NCBI RefSeq assembly: GCF_001552215.1
Contig: NZ_BCQT01000004.1
Location: forward strand, 124,001 to 188,000
Reading direction: 5' to 3'
DNA from: Actinomadura macra NBRC 14102
GTDB lineage: Bacteria > Actinomycetota > Actinomycetes > Streptosporangiales > Streptosporangiaceae
Length of the DNA: 64,000 nucleotides
The notes under the pieces: generated by a model
Database searches by the model: none
Told to the model about the DNA's origin: nothing
The model's input: the letters and a program-made list of their open reading frames with translations, nothing else
Position numbers and translations under genes: made by a program
In this document: one piece after another, positions 24,500 to 32,873 of the stretch
Numbering within the stretch: the stretch's first letter is position 1
How the letters are laid out: every line of letters begins with the position of its first letter

Positions 24500-24961
24500 T
24501 TAGAAGAAGCCGCAGGTCGGGGCTGATCCGCTGGGGGCGGCCGCGGTGTCGGCGCCGGTGGGTGCGTAGATCTCCAGGCGGATCCCGTCGGGGTCGGTGA
24601 AGAAGATCCCGCCGGAGGAGACTCCCTCGCCATGCGGGACGACGCCGTCGTAGGCGAACTCGGCGCCCAGTTCACGCAGCACCCATTCGGCGGCGCGGAC
24701 CTCCTCGATCGACTCGACCTGGAACGACAGGTGGTGCAAGCCCGCCGATCCGGTCGCGAAGGGGGCGTCGCTCTGCTGCCACAGGGTCAGCAGCAGTTGC
24801 CCGTCGCGTCCGAGGAAGGCCCAGCGGCGGTCGGGCTCCTGTCCTTCGGCTTGTACGTCGAGCCCGAAGACGCGCACGTAGAAGGGCAGTGACTGGTCCA
24901 GATCGGTCACGTTCAGTCCCACGTGTCCCGTCTGGAGGGCCTTGATGGTGTTCGTCTCCAT
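24500..24961 (-). CDS. VOC-superfamily (glyoxalase/dioxygenase fold) protein
   Basis: 153 residues, a single VOC module: HVGLNVTDLDQSLPFYVRVF, LHHLSFQVES with the metal-type histidine, and FFTDPDGIRLEIYAP with the terminal glutamate. The first-strand histidine (TGHVGLNV) and the E in RLEIYAP complete a plausible metal site. ATG 24961 has GAGG seven bases upstream. It leads a two-gene unit with the PPOX-like enzyme; both are probably controlled by the regulator at 25081. The unit may detoxify a small molecule. Confidence 0.82.
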   Translation of the reverse strand: METNTIKALQTGHVGLNVTDLDQSLPFYVRVFGLDVQAEGQEPDRRWAFLGRDGQLLLTLWQQSDAPFATGSAGLHHLSFQVESIEEVRAAEWVLRELGAEFAYDGVVPHGEGVSSGGIFFTDPDGIRLEIYAPTGADTAAAPSGSAPTCGFF

Positions 24962-25027
24962 GGCATACCTCGTCATCCCAGGCTTGCACGCCCGACTCGT
25001 CCTAACTGGCTATTTGAAGATAAGCGG

Positions 25028-25074
25028 TTAGCCGGTGATCGTCAACCGGCTAAGTCGCGTTAGCCGGGTAGAAT
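25028..25074 (+). promoter_or_regulatory. Operator and leaderless promoter between the VOC and CGNR genes
   Basis: The inverted repeat TTAGCCGGT (25028-25036) and ACCGGCTAA (25045-25053) has an 8-base spacer; a third half-site TTAGCCGGG lies at 25060-25068. TAGAAT at 25069-25074 is a good -10, ending six bases before the GTG start at 25081, so the regulator mRNA would be leaderless. The sites overlap the -35 area of the regulator and lie in front of the divergent VOC/PPOX unit, as expected for autorepression with shared control. Confidence 0.6.
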
Positions 25075-25080
25075 CGAGGT

Positions 25081-25650
25081 GTGCAGTCGGAGCGCCGGTC
25101 GCGGCAGGAGGTTGCGGATCCCCGTCCGCTCGTCGGGGAGCCGCTGTTCCTCGACCTGCTCAACACGCGGTGGATCCACGACGGCGTCCTTCACGACCTG
25201 CTCGACTCCACCGGCGGGCTGGCCATCTGGCTGCGTTCGGCCGGACTGGACGACCGGGCGGCGGCCGACCGGGCAACGCTCGATGCCACCGTGCAGACCC
25301 GCGAGATCCTTCTGGCGCTCGTAGACCAGGCGCCCTCCCCCGAAACGGTGGACGCGCTCAACCAGGTCCTCGAACATGGCGCACTGCATTACCGGCTCGG
25401 CCCCGGCGGCCCAGAAGAGCACCCGCGAACCGACGCCCCCGCATGGCTGCCATCCTGGCTGGCCGCCACCGACTGCCTGCGGCTCCTGGCCGCAAGCCCC
25501 GACCGCGTCAAATCCTGTGCGCACCACGCTTGTGTGCTGCACTTCCATGACACGACCAAGAACGGCACCCGCCGCTGGTGTTCCATGGCCGTCTGCGGTA
25601 ACCGCGCCAAAGCCGCCCGCCACTACGACCGGGCGAAAGCCAAGGCTTAA
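25081..25650 (+). CDS. ABATE/CGNR zinc-finger regulator
   Basis: 189 residues. The N-terminal ~130 residues form the helical ABATE domain (PLVGEPLFLDLLNTRWI at its start). The C-terminus has the CGNR zinc finger: SCAHHACVLHFHDTTKN then RRWCSMAVCGNRAKAARHY, with four cysteines and the name-giving CGNR. These are predicted stress-responsive transcription regulators. GTG 25081 fits a leaderless start. It is divergent from the VOC/PPOX pair and probably binds the TTAGCCGGT palindrome between them. Confidence 0.85.
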   Translation: MQSERRSRQEVADPRPLVGEPLFLDLLNTRWIHDGVLHDLLDSTGGLAIWLRSAGLDDRAAADRATLDATVQTREILLALVDQAPSPETVDALNQVLEHGALHYRLGPGGPEEHPRTDAPAWLPSWLAATDCLRLLAASPDRVKSCAHHACVLHFHDTTKNGTRRWCSMAVCGNRAKAARHYDRAKAKA

Positions 25651-26339
25651 GTCACCCGGGCTGAACTGCAACCGAGATCAGGTCCGGGGACGACGGACGC
25701 CGGGAGCAGGAACCACCACCGGAAGCACCCGCGATCATCGATGTTGAGGAACGACGCCACACCGCCGAGCGTGCGACCCGGCCGGTCACTGCGCTGCCGG
25801 CCTGCTACATGATCAGTGCGTCGTCATGTGGGAGCGGCTGAGCTGTGCCGAGCATTCGGACGCTGCGGAAGGAGCCTGCGGGCACGCGGTAGATACGGAT
25901 GCCATCGTGATCGTGGTCGATGACGCGTTGGACTTTGTCGACGAGCGTGAGAAGTTCTGATTCCGTGCAGACGATTTCACGTCAAGCAGGGCGCCAGACC
26001 GTTCACCCGCCTCCACGCCGAATCCGGTTGGCGTCGTCATAGCTATTGCCGGACGCGGCCGAACTCCAAAGCCGCGCCCGGCGCTCATGGAACCCGGAAG
26101 TGGTCATCGATCTGGATTCGCGACGATCACGGTTGGAGCGCTGTCGCCCATTCCTCTCCAGAGTCCCCCGGTCAGAAAGCTTTGGAAGGTATCAGCTGCA
26201 ATATTCGGCTGCGGGGTCTGGGGTTCCGGTTCGTCGTCGACACGGGACCCGGACCACCTTCCAATCAGTGGGCCGGTTCCGCTCGGCCTCGCTGAGAGGG
26301 ACGCCTATCTGCGCGCTTGAACGCTCGCGACAGGCTCGG
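25651..26339. other. Non-coding stretch around the Cas2-like relic
   Basis: No intact gene. Besides the relic at 25805-26045 there are short frames on both strands without ribosome sites; a reverse frame ending at 26192 gives unrecognised sequence. This looks like eroded coding DNA. Confidence 0.5.
25805..26045 (-). pseudogene. Decayed Cas2-like gene
   Basis: Between stops at 25984 and 25805 the reverse strand reads REIVCTESELLTLVDKVQRV then IDHDHDGIRIYRVP, GSFRSVRMLG and PLPHDDALIM, which fits the second half of Cas2 (VIDxxxDxxRxYRL, then the LG turn). Just upstream, in the same frame but after two stops, SYDDANRIRR fits the Cas2 N-terminal YDxxxxxRR motif with its conserved aspartate, and the bases between can be read as a GERVWRSLLDVEIVC-like strand if single bases are restored. 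So the gene seems to have several small deletions. The family call rests on pattern only. Confidence 0.45.
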
Positions 26340-26885
26340 TCACTTCCAGGCTTGGGGGCGTAGGGGCTGGTCCAGTTCGACGCGTCCGGCGAGGTTGTCG
26401 ATGAGGCCGACCAGGCTGGCGAACGCGCATTCGGTGACCAGTTGCAGGAGGTCGGCCGGTTCGAGGCCCGCGTCGAGGGTGCGCTGGACGATCGTGTCGG
26501 ACACGGCACCGCGGTCGGTCGCCAGGGCTGCGGCGAAGGCGTAGACCGCGGCTTGGAGCCGATCGCCGGGCTCGGCACCGCGCCGCATCGCCTCGATGTC
26601 CTTGTCGTCCAGGCCCAGTTGGGCGAGCACCGTGGAGTGGAAGGCGACGCCGTAGGCGTTGTCCACGGCGACCCCGACGGCCAGGCCGGCGATCTCTCGG
26701 TGCACCGGGTCGAAGGACGCGTCGTTGACGGCGCGGCGGAGGCCGTCGAAGCCGGCCAGGAGGGTCGGGCTCGCGGCGATGGTGGCGGCGAGGTTCGGCA
26801 CGAAGCCCAGGTCGGCGGCGATCGTGTCGAGGATCGGCCGGGAGGCCGGCGGGGCCGTCTGCGGGGTGAGGATCGGGAGATGCAT
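26340..26885 (-). CDS. Carboxymuconolactone decarboxylase-family protein lacking the redox cysteines
   Basis: 181 residues, MHLPILTPQTAPPASRPILD onward. The CMD/AhpD helical fold is recognisable (LAGFDGLRRAVNDASFDPVH, EIAGLAVGVAVDNAYGVAFH), with the family histidine in AFHS. The CxxC of AhpD-type peroxidases is absent (AYGV in its place), so it is unlikely to be a peroxidase. ATG 26885 has GAAGGAG at a good distance. It is divergent from the HTH regulator at 26996, 110 bases away, which may control it. Confidence 0.82.
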   Translation of the reverse strand: MHLPILTPQTAPPASRPILDTIAADLGFVPNLAATIAASPTLLAGFDGLRRAVNDASFDPVHREIAGLAVGVAVDNAYGVAFHSTVLAQLGLDDKDIEAMRRGAEPGDRLQAAVYAFAAALATDRGAVSDTIVQRTLDAGLEPADLLQLVTECAFASLVGLIDNLAGRVELDQPLRPQAWK

Positions 26886-26983
26886 TCGGACTCCTTCGGG
26901 TTGAGCGGACGAGTCCACCCTGGACGGGGCGCGGGCGTGCCACGATTCCCTCGCAGGGAAGCGCGGCGGCTCGTCGGCGGTCG

Positions 26984-26996
26984 TAGGGTCGGCTCA
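26984..26996 (+). promoter_or_regulatory. Probable leaderless -10 for the MmyB-like regulator
   Basis: TAGGGT at 26984-26989 ends six bases before the ATG at 26996, and there is no Shine-Dalgarno, which suits a leaderless transcript. Confidence 0.35.
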
Positions 26997-27811
26997 TGTC
27001 CGGATCGACCGCGGTGGCCGAGGTTTCCTTCGGTGCCCTGATTCGCTACTGGCGCCGGGTGCGGGCGATGAGCCAGCTCGATCTCGCGTCGGCGGCCATG
27101 ACCACCCCGCGGCACATGAGTTTCCTGGAGACCGGACGATCGGCTCCGAGCCGGAAGATGGTGCTGCGGCTGGCGGGCGCGCTCGATGTCCCGCTGCGCG
27201 ACCGGAACGGGCTGCTCGTGGCCGCCGGATTCGCTCCGCTGTTCCCGCACCGCGGGCTCGACGACCCTGCCCTCGACCGGGTCACCGCGGCCATCGGGCT
27301 GATGCTCGACCGCCACGATCCGCTGCCCGCCGTGGTGCTCGACCGCGGGTGGGGCCTGGTGGACGCCAACCGCGGAGCGGCGCACCTGTTCGGGGCGTTG
27401 CTCGCGCCGGAACCGATCCCCGACGAGGTCAACGTGCTGCGGTTGTTCCTCGAACCGGGCCCGGTTCGCGACGGCATCGCCAACTGGGAGCAGGTGGCAC
27501 CCACGCTGCTCGAACGCGCCCGGCGCGAGGCGGTCGGCGGGGTGCCCGACCTCGCGACCGCCGAGCTCGTCCAGGAGCTGCGGGCCCGTCCCGAGGTCCA
27601 GGCCGTCGTCACGGCACCGGACACGATCGCGCCATTGATCCCCATCGTCGACGTGCATTTCCGCCTCGGCGCCGAGCACCTGCGGTTCTTCTCGATGGTG
27701 TCCAGCATCGGAACGCCCGTGGACGTCACGGCGCAGGAACTCCGTGTCGAGTCGTTCTTCCCTTCCGACGCCGCCACCGGCGACCGCTGGACGGCGCTGA
27801 TCGGATCCTGA
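26996..27811 (+). CDS. XRE-family regulator with MmyB-like ligand-binding domain
   Basis: 271 residues. The N-terminal HTH reads LIRYWRRVRAMSQLDLASAA then TTPRHMSFLETGRSAPSRKM, the standard SQLDLA...SxxExGR XRE pattern. From residue ~100 the MmyB-like PAS-related domain follows (PAVVLDRGWGLVDANRGAAH, NVLRLFLEPGP, RFFSMVSSIGTPVDVTAQEL), which binds small molecules in related proteins. The neighbouring divergent CMD-family gene is the obvious target; this arrangement of an MmyB-type regulator beside an oxidoreductase-like gene is common in actinomycetes. Confidence 0.88.
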   Translation: MSGSTAVAEVSFGALIRYWRRVRAMSQLDLASAAMTTPRHMSFLETGRSAPSRKMVLRLAGALDVPLRDRNGLLVAAGFAPLFPHRGLDDPALDRVTAAIGLMLDRHDPLPAVVLDRGWGLVDANRGAAHLFGALLAPEPIPDEVNVLRLFLEPGPVRDGIANWEQVAPTLLERARREAVGGVPDLATAELVQELRARPEVQAVVTAPDTIAPLIPIVDVHFRLGAEHLRFFSMVSSIGTPVDVTAQELRVESFFPSDAATGDRWTALIGS

Positions 27812-27827
27812 CCACCGCACAGGGCGG

Positions 27828-28185
27828 TCAGGGAGCGGTGTGCTCTTCGGCGTCCAGCGCGGGTTCGGGCTCGGGAAGTGCGGCTCCGGGGGTTGGCGGG
27901 CGGAGTACGGCGAAGGCAGGATTGCGGGGGCTAGTCCGCCGAAGACTCCGGCTATCGCGGTCAGGGACATGGCGTCGACGAAGGCGTCCTTCGCGGCGTT
28001 GGCCAGGGTCAGGTCTCCGCTGGTGGCCGCGATGGCCAGCGCGTCGCCGATGGAGTCGCGGGCCGGGCCCGTGACGCCGTCCGGCATCGCGTCGGTGTAG
28101 GCGGCGGTGAGCACGCTGCCGAGGATGGCCACGTTGAGCGCCTGGCCCACCTGCTGGACGGCCTCGAAGCGTGGCTCGACCGGCC
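27828..28185 (-). pseudogene. C-terminal remnant of an MFS (EmrB/QacA-type) drug transporter
   Basis: The reverse strand reads AVQQVGQALNVAILGSVLTA, then ARDSIGDALAIAATSGDLTL and AKDAFVDAMSLTAIAGVFGG, matching the last periplasmic loop and transmembrane helices 13-14 of 14-TMS exporters. A frame change near 27920 is needed to reach the usual acidic tail (PEPEPALDAEEHTAP, stop at 27828). The first ~400 residues are missing. Confidence 0.65.
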
Positions 28186-29090
28186 GGAGGCGCGCGGTTC
28201 CGCCATTTCTCGCGGGTCCTCCTGACGACCTTCGACATTGTTCTTCGGCGCTTGCAGAAATGCTTGTAGCGGCCTTTTGAGCGGGTGCGGTCAGGTTCCG
28301 GAGCGGCGGTGGCGGGTGTGGTCCGTCCCCGGCCCAGGACGAAGCCGCTCCACCACCGCCGCGACCAGACCGGCCGCCCGCGCCGCCGTCCCGACACCCG
28401 GACCGCGCCGTCCGAGCCGGGACGTCAGGCCGCCGGGCGGCCCGGCGGTGAGCGCGACGAGCACCGATCCCCCGGCCGACCGGGCGCCGCGCCGGGCGCC
28501 CGGCCGGACGGACGGCCGGGAGAACCGGCGCGTCGCCGCCGCACCGGAGACGAGCGGCGGGGCCGCCACCCCGACGATGGGCGGCGGCCATGCCGCCTCG
28601 CGCAGGTGGTCGGCCGACGGGTCATCTCCCGTCCTCGGCACCCGGAAGCCGGTCGGCGGCACCGCGACGGCCGGGAGGAGACCGAGCGCGATGCCGGCGA
28701 CCGCCGGGTGGCGGCGCCGTGTCCCCGGCGTCCGGTCCGCCACCCCGAGCAGGGCGGCGGCCGGGAGGCCGATCAGGAGAGCGACCGCCTCGCCCGTGTG
28801 CCAGGCGTGGGCGAGCCGCTCCCCCGAGCACATCACACGATGAAGGACATGCCGATATCTCCTTTGCCGGGACCGCGGAAAGGGCGATCAATCCGATCGC
28901 GGCTCCCTTCCGGACGGACGGCGTCCACGAACGCGCCCCTGCAAGAAAGGTAGGACCACGGCCGCGGGCGTCGTAGGGCCCTAGGGCCCCAAACCGGCGC
29001 TTCGGGGGCCCTCGTCCAGCCGTGGCCATTCATGCCGCGCGCCGCCGCCGGCCGGGCCAGAATGGAAGATCACCAACGACCGGAGGACCC
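28186..29090. other. Low-evidence stretch, possibly eroded genes
   Basis: No gene is well supported. On the reverse strand, AAAGGAGATATCGGC precedes an ATG at 28852 that opens only MSFIV before a stop; one frame over, a hydrophobic reading (GEAVALLIGLPAAALLGVAD, AVAGIALGLLPAVAVP) runs on to 28291. That would fit a small membrane protein broken just after its start. Confidence 0.3.
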
Positions 29091-29954
29091 GTGGAAATCG
29101 ATTCGTCCGTTCCGCATTCGGCGCGGATCTGGAACTACTGGCTGGACGGCAAGGAGAACTACCCCGTCGACCGGGAGGTGGGCGACGCGTTCGTCCAGAT
29201 CTTCCCGGGCCAGGTCGACATCGCCCGGCACTCGCGGGCCTTCCTCGGCCGGGCCGTCCGGTACCTGGCGGGCGAGGCCGGCATCCGGCAGTTCCTCGAC
29301 ATCGGCACCGGGCTGCCGACCGTCGACAACACCCACGAGGTCGCCCAGCGCGTCGCGCCGGACGCGCGCATCGTCTATGTCGACAACGACCCGCTCGTGC
29401 TGACGCACGCCCGCGCCCTGCTGACCTCCACCCCCGAAGGCGTCACCGCCTACATCGACGCCGACATCCGCGACCCGGACGCGATCGTCGCCAAGGCCGC
29501 GGAGACGCTCGACTTCTCACGGCCGGTGGCGCTGCTGCTGCTCGGCATCCTCGGCCACCTCTCCGACGACGAGGACCCCGAGGGCGTCCTCGCGAGCCTG
29601 GTGGGCGCGCTCGCGCCGGGGAGCTTCGTGGTGATCAACGATGGGACGGACGTGTTCGGCGCCTCCTCCGAGGACGACCCCGGAAGCGACGCCGACGCCG
29701 ACGCCGGCTCCGGCTCCGGCTCCGACGACGGCCAGGCGGACGCGACGGCCCGCGCTCGCGCCATCGCCCGCTACGTGGAGGCCGGCGGGACCGCCTACCA
29801 CCTGCGCCCGCCCGAGCGGATCGCCGCCTATTTCGACGGGCTGGAGCTGGCCGAACCGGGGGTCGTCCCGGTGTCGCGCTGGCGCCCGGAGCCGTCCCCG
29901 TTCGGAGAGCCGCCGGAGCTGGACGCCTTCTGCGGAGTCGCCCGCCTCCCCTGA
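29091..29954 (+). CDS. SAM-dependent methyltransferase of the DUF574 (Methyltransf_19) family
   Basis: 287 residues. It has the family's opening (ARIWNYWLDGKENYPVDREV), then FLDIGTGLPTVDNTHEVAQR for SAM binding, the VYVDNDPLVL acidic strand end and LLLLGILGHL. These are abundant in Streptomyces and Actinomadura, acceptor unknown. The start GTG 29091 has CGGAGG six bases upstream. Odd feature: an insert of about 25 residues rich in Asp, Ser, Gly and Ala (SEDDPGSDADADAGSGSGSD) in the loop after the strand VVINDGTDVFG. Confidence 0.88.
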   Translation: MEIDSSVPHSARIWNYWLDGKENYPVDREVGDAFVQIFPGQVDIARHSRAFLGRAVRYLAGEAGIRQFLDIGTGLPTVDNTHEVAQRVAPDARIVYVDNDPLVLTHARALLTSTPEGVTAYIDADIRDPDAIVAKAAETLDFSRPVALLLLGILGHLSDDEDPEGVLASLVGALAPGSFVVINDGTDVFGASSEDDPGSDADADAGSGSGSDDGQADATARARAIARYVEAGGTAYHLRPPERIAAYFDGLELAEPGVVPVSRWRPEPSPFGEPPELDAFCGVARLP

Positions 29955-30068
29955 CCTGGCCCCTTCCGCCCACCGCGCCCCGGGTAGGAGGGCGGCCTCC
30001 CGCCCGGCTCCCGCGGCCGGGCTCTCAGGCGCACCCCTAGAGTGCAAGGGAACCTAGGGGGAAGTGCC

Positions 30069-30584
30069 ATGTCATATCCGGAACCCCGCTACCTCGGCGC
30101 GGGCGGGGAGAGCAGCGCCGTCCTGAAATCCGCGGACACTCCGGCCGACCTGGTCATCGGAGCCAGCGACGCAGACCGTGTCCACACCGGGACGCGCGTC
30201 ACCTACCTGGGGACGGGCGGCTCCACGAACGGGGCGTTCGGGCTGTACCGGTGGGAGATGGGGGCGAACCCGTCCGGGCCGATGCCGCACTTCCACCGGA
30301 CGATCACCGAGTCGTTCTACGTCCTGTCCGGGACGGTCAGGCTTCACGACGGGACGGGGTGGAGAGACACCTCGCCCGGCGACTTCCTGTTCGTCCCCGA
30401 GGGTGGCGTGCACGGCTTCCGCAACGAGTCCGGCGAGCCCGCCTCGATGCTGCTGCTCTTCACGCCCGGCGCGCCGCGCGAGGGGTACTTCGAGGAGCTC
30501 GCGGAGATCGCCACGTCCGGGCGGCAGCCGACCGAGGAGGAGTGGGCCGACATCTACGGGCGGCACGACCAGTACATGGTCTGA
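30069..30584 (+). CDS. Cupin-domain protein
   Basis: 171 residues. The cupin motif 1 is PMPHFHRTITESFYVLSGTV (two histidines and the glutamate as metal ligands) and motif 2 is PGDFLFVPEGGVHGFRN (the third histidine). A single-domain cupin, metal-binding and probably cytoplasmic; possible roles range from an isomerase/dioxygenase to a sensor. ATG 30069 follows GGGGGAAGTGCC. It lies 114 bases after the methyltransferase gene and may be co-transcribed. Confidence 0.85.
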   Translation: MSYPEPRYLGAGGESSAVLKSADTPADLVIGASDADRVHTGTRVTYLGTGGSTNGAFGLYRWEMGANPSGPMPHFHRTITESFYVLSGTVRLHDGTGWRDTSPGDFLFVPEGGVHGFRNESGEPASMLLLFTPGAPREGYFEELAEIATSGRQPTEEEWADIYGRHDQYMV

Positions 30585-30596
30585 CCGCCGTCCGGC

Positions 30597-31055
30597 TTGC
30601 GAGGACGGTTCGATCCGCAGGACCAGACGCAGTGGCAGGGCGGACGGGACTGGGTGTTCGCCGTCGACGCCGCGACCGGACGGATCGGGGCCCGCGAACG
30701 CGAGACCCAGGCCAGCGGCATCGCGTCCAGTGCCATCACGCTCGCCGGAGTGCCGCTGGCCGCCGGCGCGAACCGCTACCGGGCCGAGGTCATGGCGACC
30801 GACACGAGCGGCCGGGCCGCGACGTGGGTCGTCGAACAGGGGCTGAGCAACATCGGCGGAACGGTCACCCCGTGGGCGCCCGCGTCACGTGTGCTCGACG
30901 ACTTCGGATCCGAGGGTTCGGTACCGGACGGGTGGGATCCACCGGAGATCATCCAATCGGGCCCGAACGCCGTGGTGCGATGCTCTCCGCCGCAGGGGCT
31001 GACGCTGGCCTACACGGTCAAGCTCCAGGCGACAGAGGGGCTGGCCGCCTCCTGA
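30597..31055 (+). CDS. Hypothetical protein or gene fragment
   Basis: 152 residues in an open frame that begins at a TTG with no ribosome site, 12 bases after the cupin stop. QGGRDWVFAVDAATGRIGAR and AGANRYRAEVMATDTSGRAA look like an extracellular beta-rich domain, but there is no signal peptide, so it may be the C-terminal piece of a lost secreted protein. Not recognised. From 31056 to 31243 nothing else was seen. Confidence 0.3.
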   Translation: MRGRFDPQDQTQWQGGRDWVFAVDAATGRIGARERETQASGIASSAITLAGVPLAAGANRYRAEVMATDTSGRAATWVVEQGLSNIGGTVTPWAPASRVLDDFGSEGSVPDGWDPPEIIQSGPNAVVRCSPPQGLTLAYTVKLQATEGLAAS

Positions 31056-31243
31056 CCGGGCCGCACGGCCACCGCCGTCGCGGGTTCGCCTGGCGTCCCG
31101 GGTCTGAGGGCGCCGGGACATGAGTGGGCGACCCGCCTGATGGGAGAGCTTCTTCGGCGGGCCGCCCGGTCTATGTGAACTACCGGACCACCGGTTACGA
31201 GGGCACTGGGTCACCGGTCACCGGAGGGTGGTCTACTGGCGGG

Positions 31244-32833
31244 TCACTGTCCCAAGGCCAGCAGCACGTAGCCCTTGTCGTTCGGGTAGGGGGTGAACAT
31301 GTCGCCCGTGAGGACGTAGGCCATACCGTCCGAGACGACCACGCCGCCTCCACCGGAGATGGAGCCGCCGCGCCCGACTCCGGCGTTGACGGTCTGCACG
31401 TCGGCGATGGTGTCGTGGGCCCACAGGACCTTGCCGTCCGTGGCGGAGTAGGCCCGCACCTTGCCGTCCATGCTGCCGACCCACACCAGGCCGGGCGTGG
31501 TGGTCACCGCAGTCGGGTGCCCGAGGCGGCACTGGCTGGGATACTGCGACGCACCGCCGGTGGTGCAGCCGTCAGCAGGGTTGGGAGTGGTCCAGATGAC
31601 GTGCCCGTTGGCCGGGTCGAGCGCGAACAGGGTGCCCGGGTTGGCCTGGTACGTCGCGACGTAGAGGCGCTGGCCGTCGAAGCTGGTGCCCCACTGGATA
31701 CCGCTCAGGCCGCCGCCCGGCCGCGGCGTCGACAGCTGCCGCTGCCAGACGATCTTGCCGGTGTCGGCCTCCAGGACGTGGAAGACGCCGGCCTTCTGGC
31801 CGATGCCGATCAGCCGCTTGCCGCCCGCGGTGAACACGTTCGCCGTCGCGCCGAGGTCGAAGTCCAGGGCGGTGCCGTCGGGGAGGTTCGGGCAGTACTT
31901 CTGATCCTCGGGCGTGGGGCTGCTGCACTCCCGGCGCCAGGTGTCGACATCGGTCATCTTGCGCGTCCAGCGCGCCTTGCCGGTCTCGGCGTCCAGCGCG
32001 AGGACCGAGTCGAAGTCACCGCCGCTGCCGCTGTAGTTTTGCCCGGTGCCCACGTACACGGTGTTGGTCTCCGGGTCGATGACCGGCGAGCTCCAGACCC
32101 CGGCGCCGGACGGCCCGTAGCGCGGCACGCCGTTCGGCCACGTCCCGTCCTGCTTCGGCTCGGGGACGGTGTAGTACCGCCAGGCGAGCTTGCCGGTCTT
32201 GGCGTCCAGCGCGTCGAGATGACCGCGGAACGTGCAGCACGGGTGGTCCTTGCCCATGAGGTTCTCGCCGCTGGAGACGCCGACGTACACCCGGCCGCGG
32301 TACACGTGCGGGGAGCTGGTCACGGTGGCGCTGACGTGGGTCTCGATCCGCTCCGCCCACGCGAGCTTCCCGGTGGCCTGTTCGAGCGAGTAGATGTAGC
32401 CGCGGGTGTCGCCGAAGTACACCCGCCCGTCCGCCACCGAGGCGCCGTCGCGCACCTGCGCCATGCCGGTGCCGACGGTGGACAGGTCGAACTGCCATTT
32501 GGCGGCACCGGTCTTCGCGTCGCGGGCGTAGAACAGCCCGTTCGGCCCGCCGAAGTAGATGGTGTCACCGATCACGGCGGGCTGGCTGTGCGGCGGCCCG
32601 GACTGCCGGGGGAACCCGAACGCCCACTTCACCTTGAGCCCGCCGACGTTCTCGGGCGTGATCTGCTTTTCCATCGGGTTGTAGCGGGAGCCCTGCGCGT
32701 CCTTCGACCAGGTCGGCCAGTCTCCGGACGCCGCTCGTCCCGAGGCGCCGGTCACGCTGGAGGCCATGGCAAGGCACGCCACGGCGAGTGCGGCGGCCGC
32801 CTTGAGCAGGCGGCCGCGTCCCATCGGTTGCAT
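31244..32833 (-). CDS. Secreted PQQ-type beta-propeller protein (quinoprotein dehydrogenase-like)
   Basis: 529 residues. A signal peptide (GRLLKAAAALAVACLAMASS) precedes eight blade-like repeats with the W-motif pattern (AKTGAAKWQFD, QATGKLAWAER, AKTGKLAWRYY, AETGKARWTRK, ADTGKIVWQRQ, PANGHVIWTTP, ATDGKVLWAHD). HPCCTFRG carries adjacent cysteines like the vicinal disulfide that sits over PQQ in alcohol dehydrogenases; no haem CxxCH is present. The start (WPTWSKDAQGSRYNP, ITPENVGGLKVKW) recalls polyvinyl-alcohol-dehydrogenase-type enzymes. ATG 32833 has GAAGGGA upstream. It is downstream of a LytTR regulator and a secreted esterase. Substrate unknown. Confidence 0.8.
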   Translation of the reverse strand: MQPMGRGRLLKAAAALAVACLAMASSVTGASGRAASGDWPTWSKDAQGSRYNPMEKQITPENVGGLKVKWAFGFPRQSGPPHSQPAVIGDTIYFGGPNGLFYARDAKTGAAKWQFDLSTVGTGMAQVRDGASVADGRVYFGDTRGYIYSLEQATGKLAWAERIETHVSATVTSSPHVYRGRVYVGVSSGENLMGKDHPCCTFRGHLDALDAKTGKLAWRYYTVPEPKQDGTWPNGVPRYGPSGAGVWSSPVIDPETNTVYVGTGQNYSGSGGDFDSVLALDAETGKARWTRKMTDVDTWRRECSSPTPEDQKYCPNLPDGTALDFDLGATANVFTAGGKRLIGIGQKAGVFHVLEADTGKIVWQRQLSTPRPGGGLSGIQWGTSFDGQRLYVATYQANPGTLFALDPANGHVIWTTPNPADGCTTGGASQYPSQCRLGHPTAVTTTPGLVWVGSMDGKVRAYSATDGKVLWAHDTIADVQTVNAGVGRGGSISGGGGVVVSDGMAYVLTGDMFTPYPNDKGYVLLALGQ

Positions 32834-32873
32834 CGTCGATCCCTTCACTTAGCGGGGGGCACCGGCCGGACGC

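Noticed and set aside
28291..28836. 181-residue reverse-strand membrane protein
   Set aside because: Hydrophobic stretches near its start are suggestive, but the good ribosome site belongs to a different frame that stops after five codons, and the second half is low-complexity.
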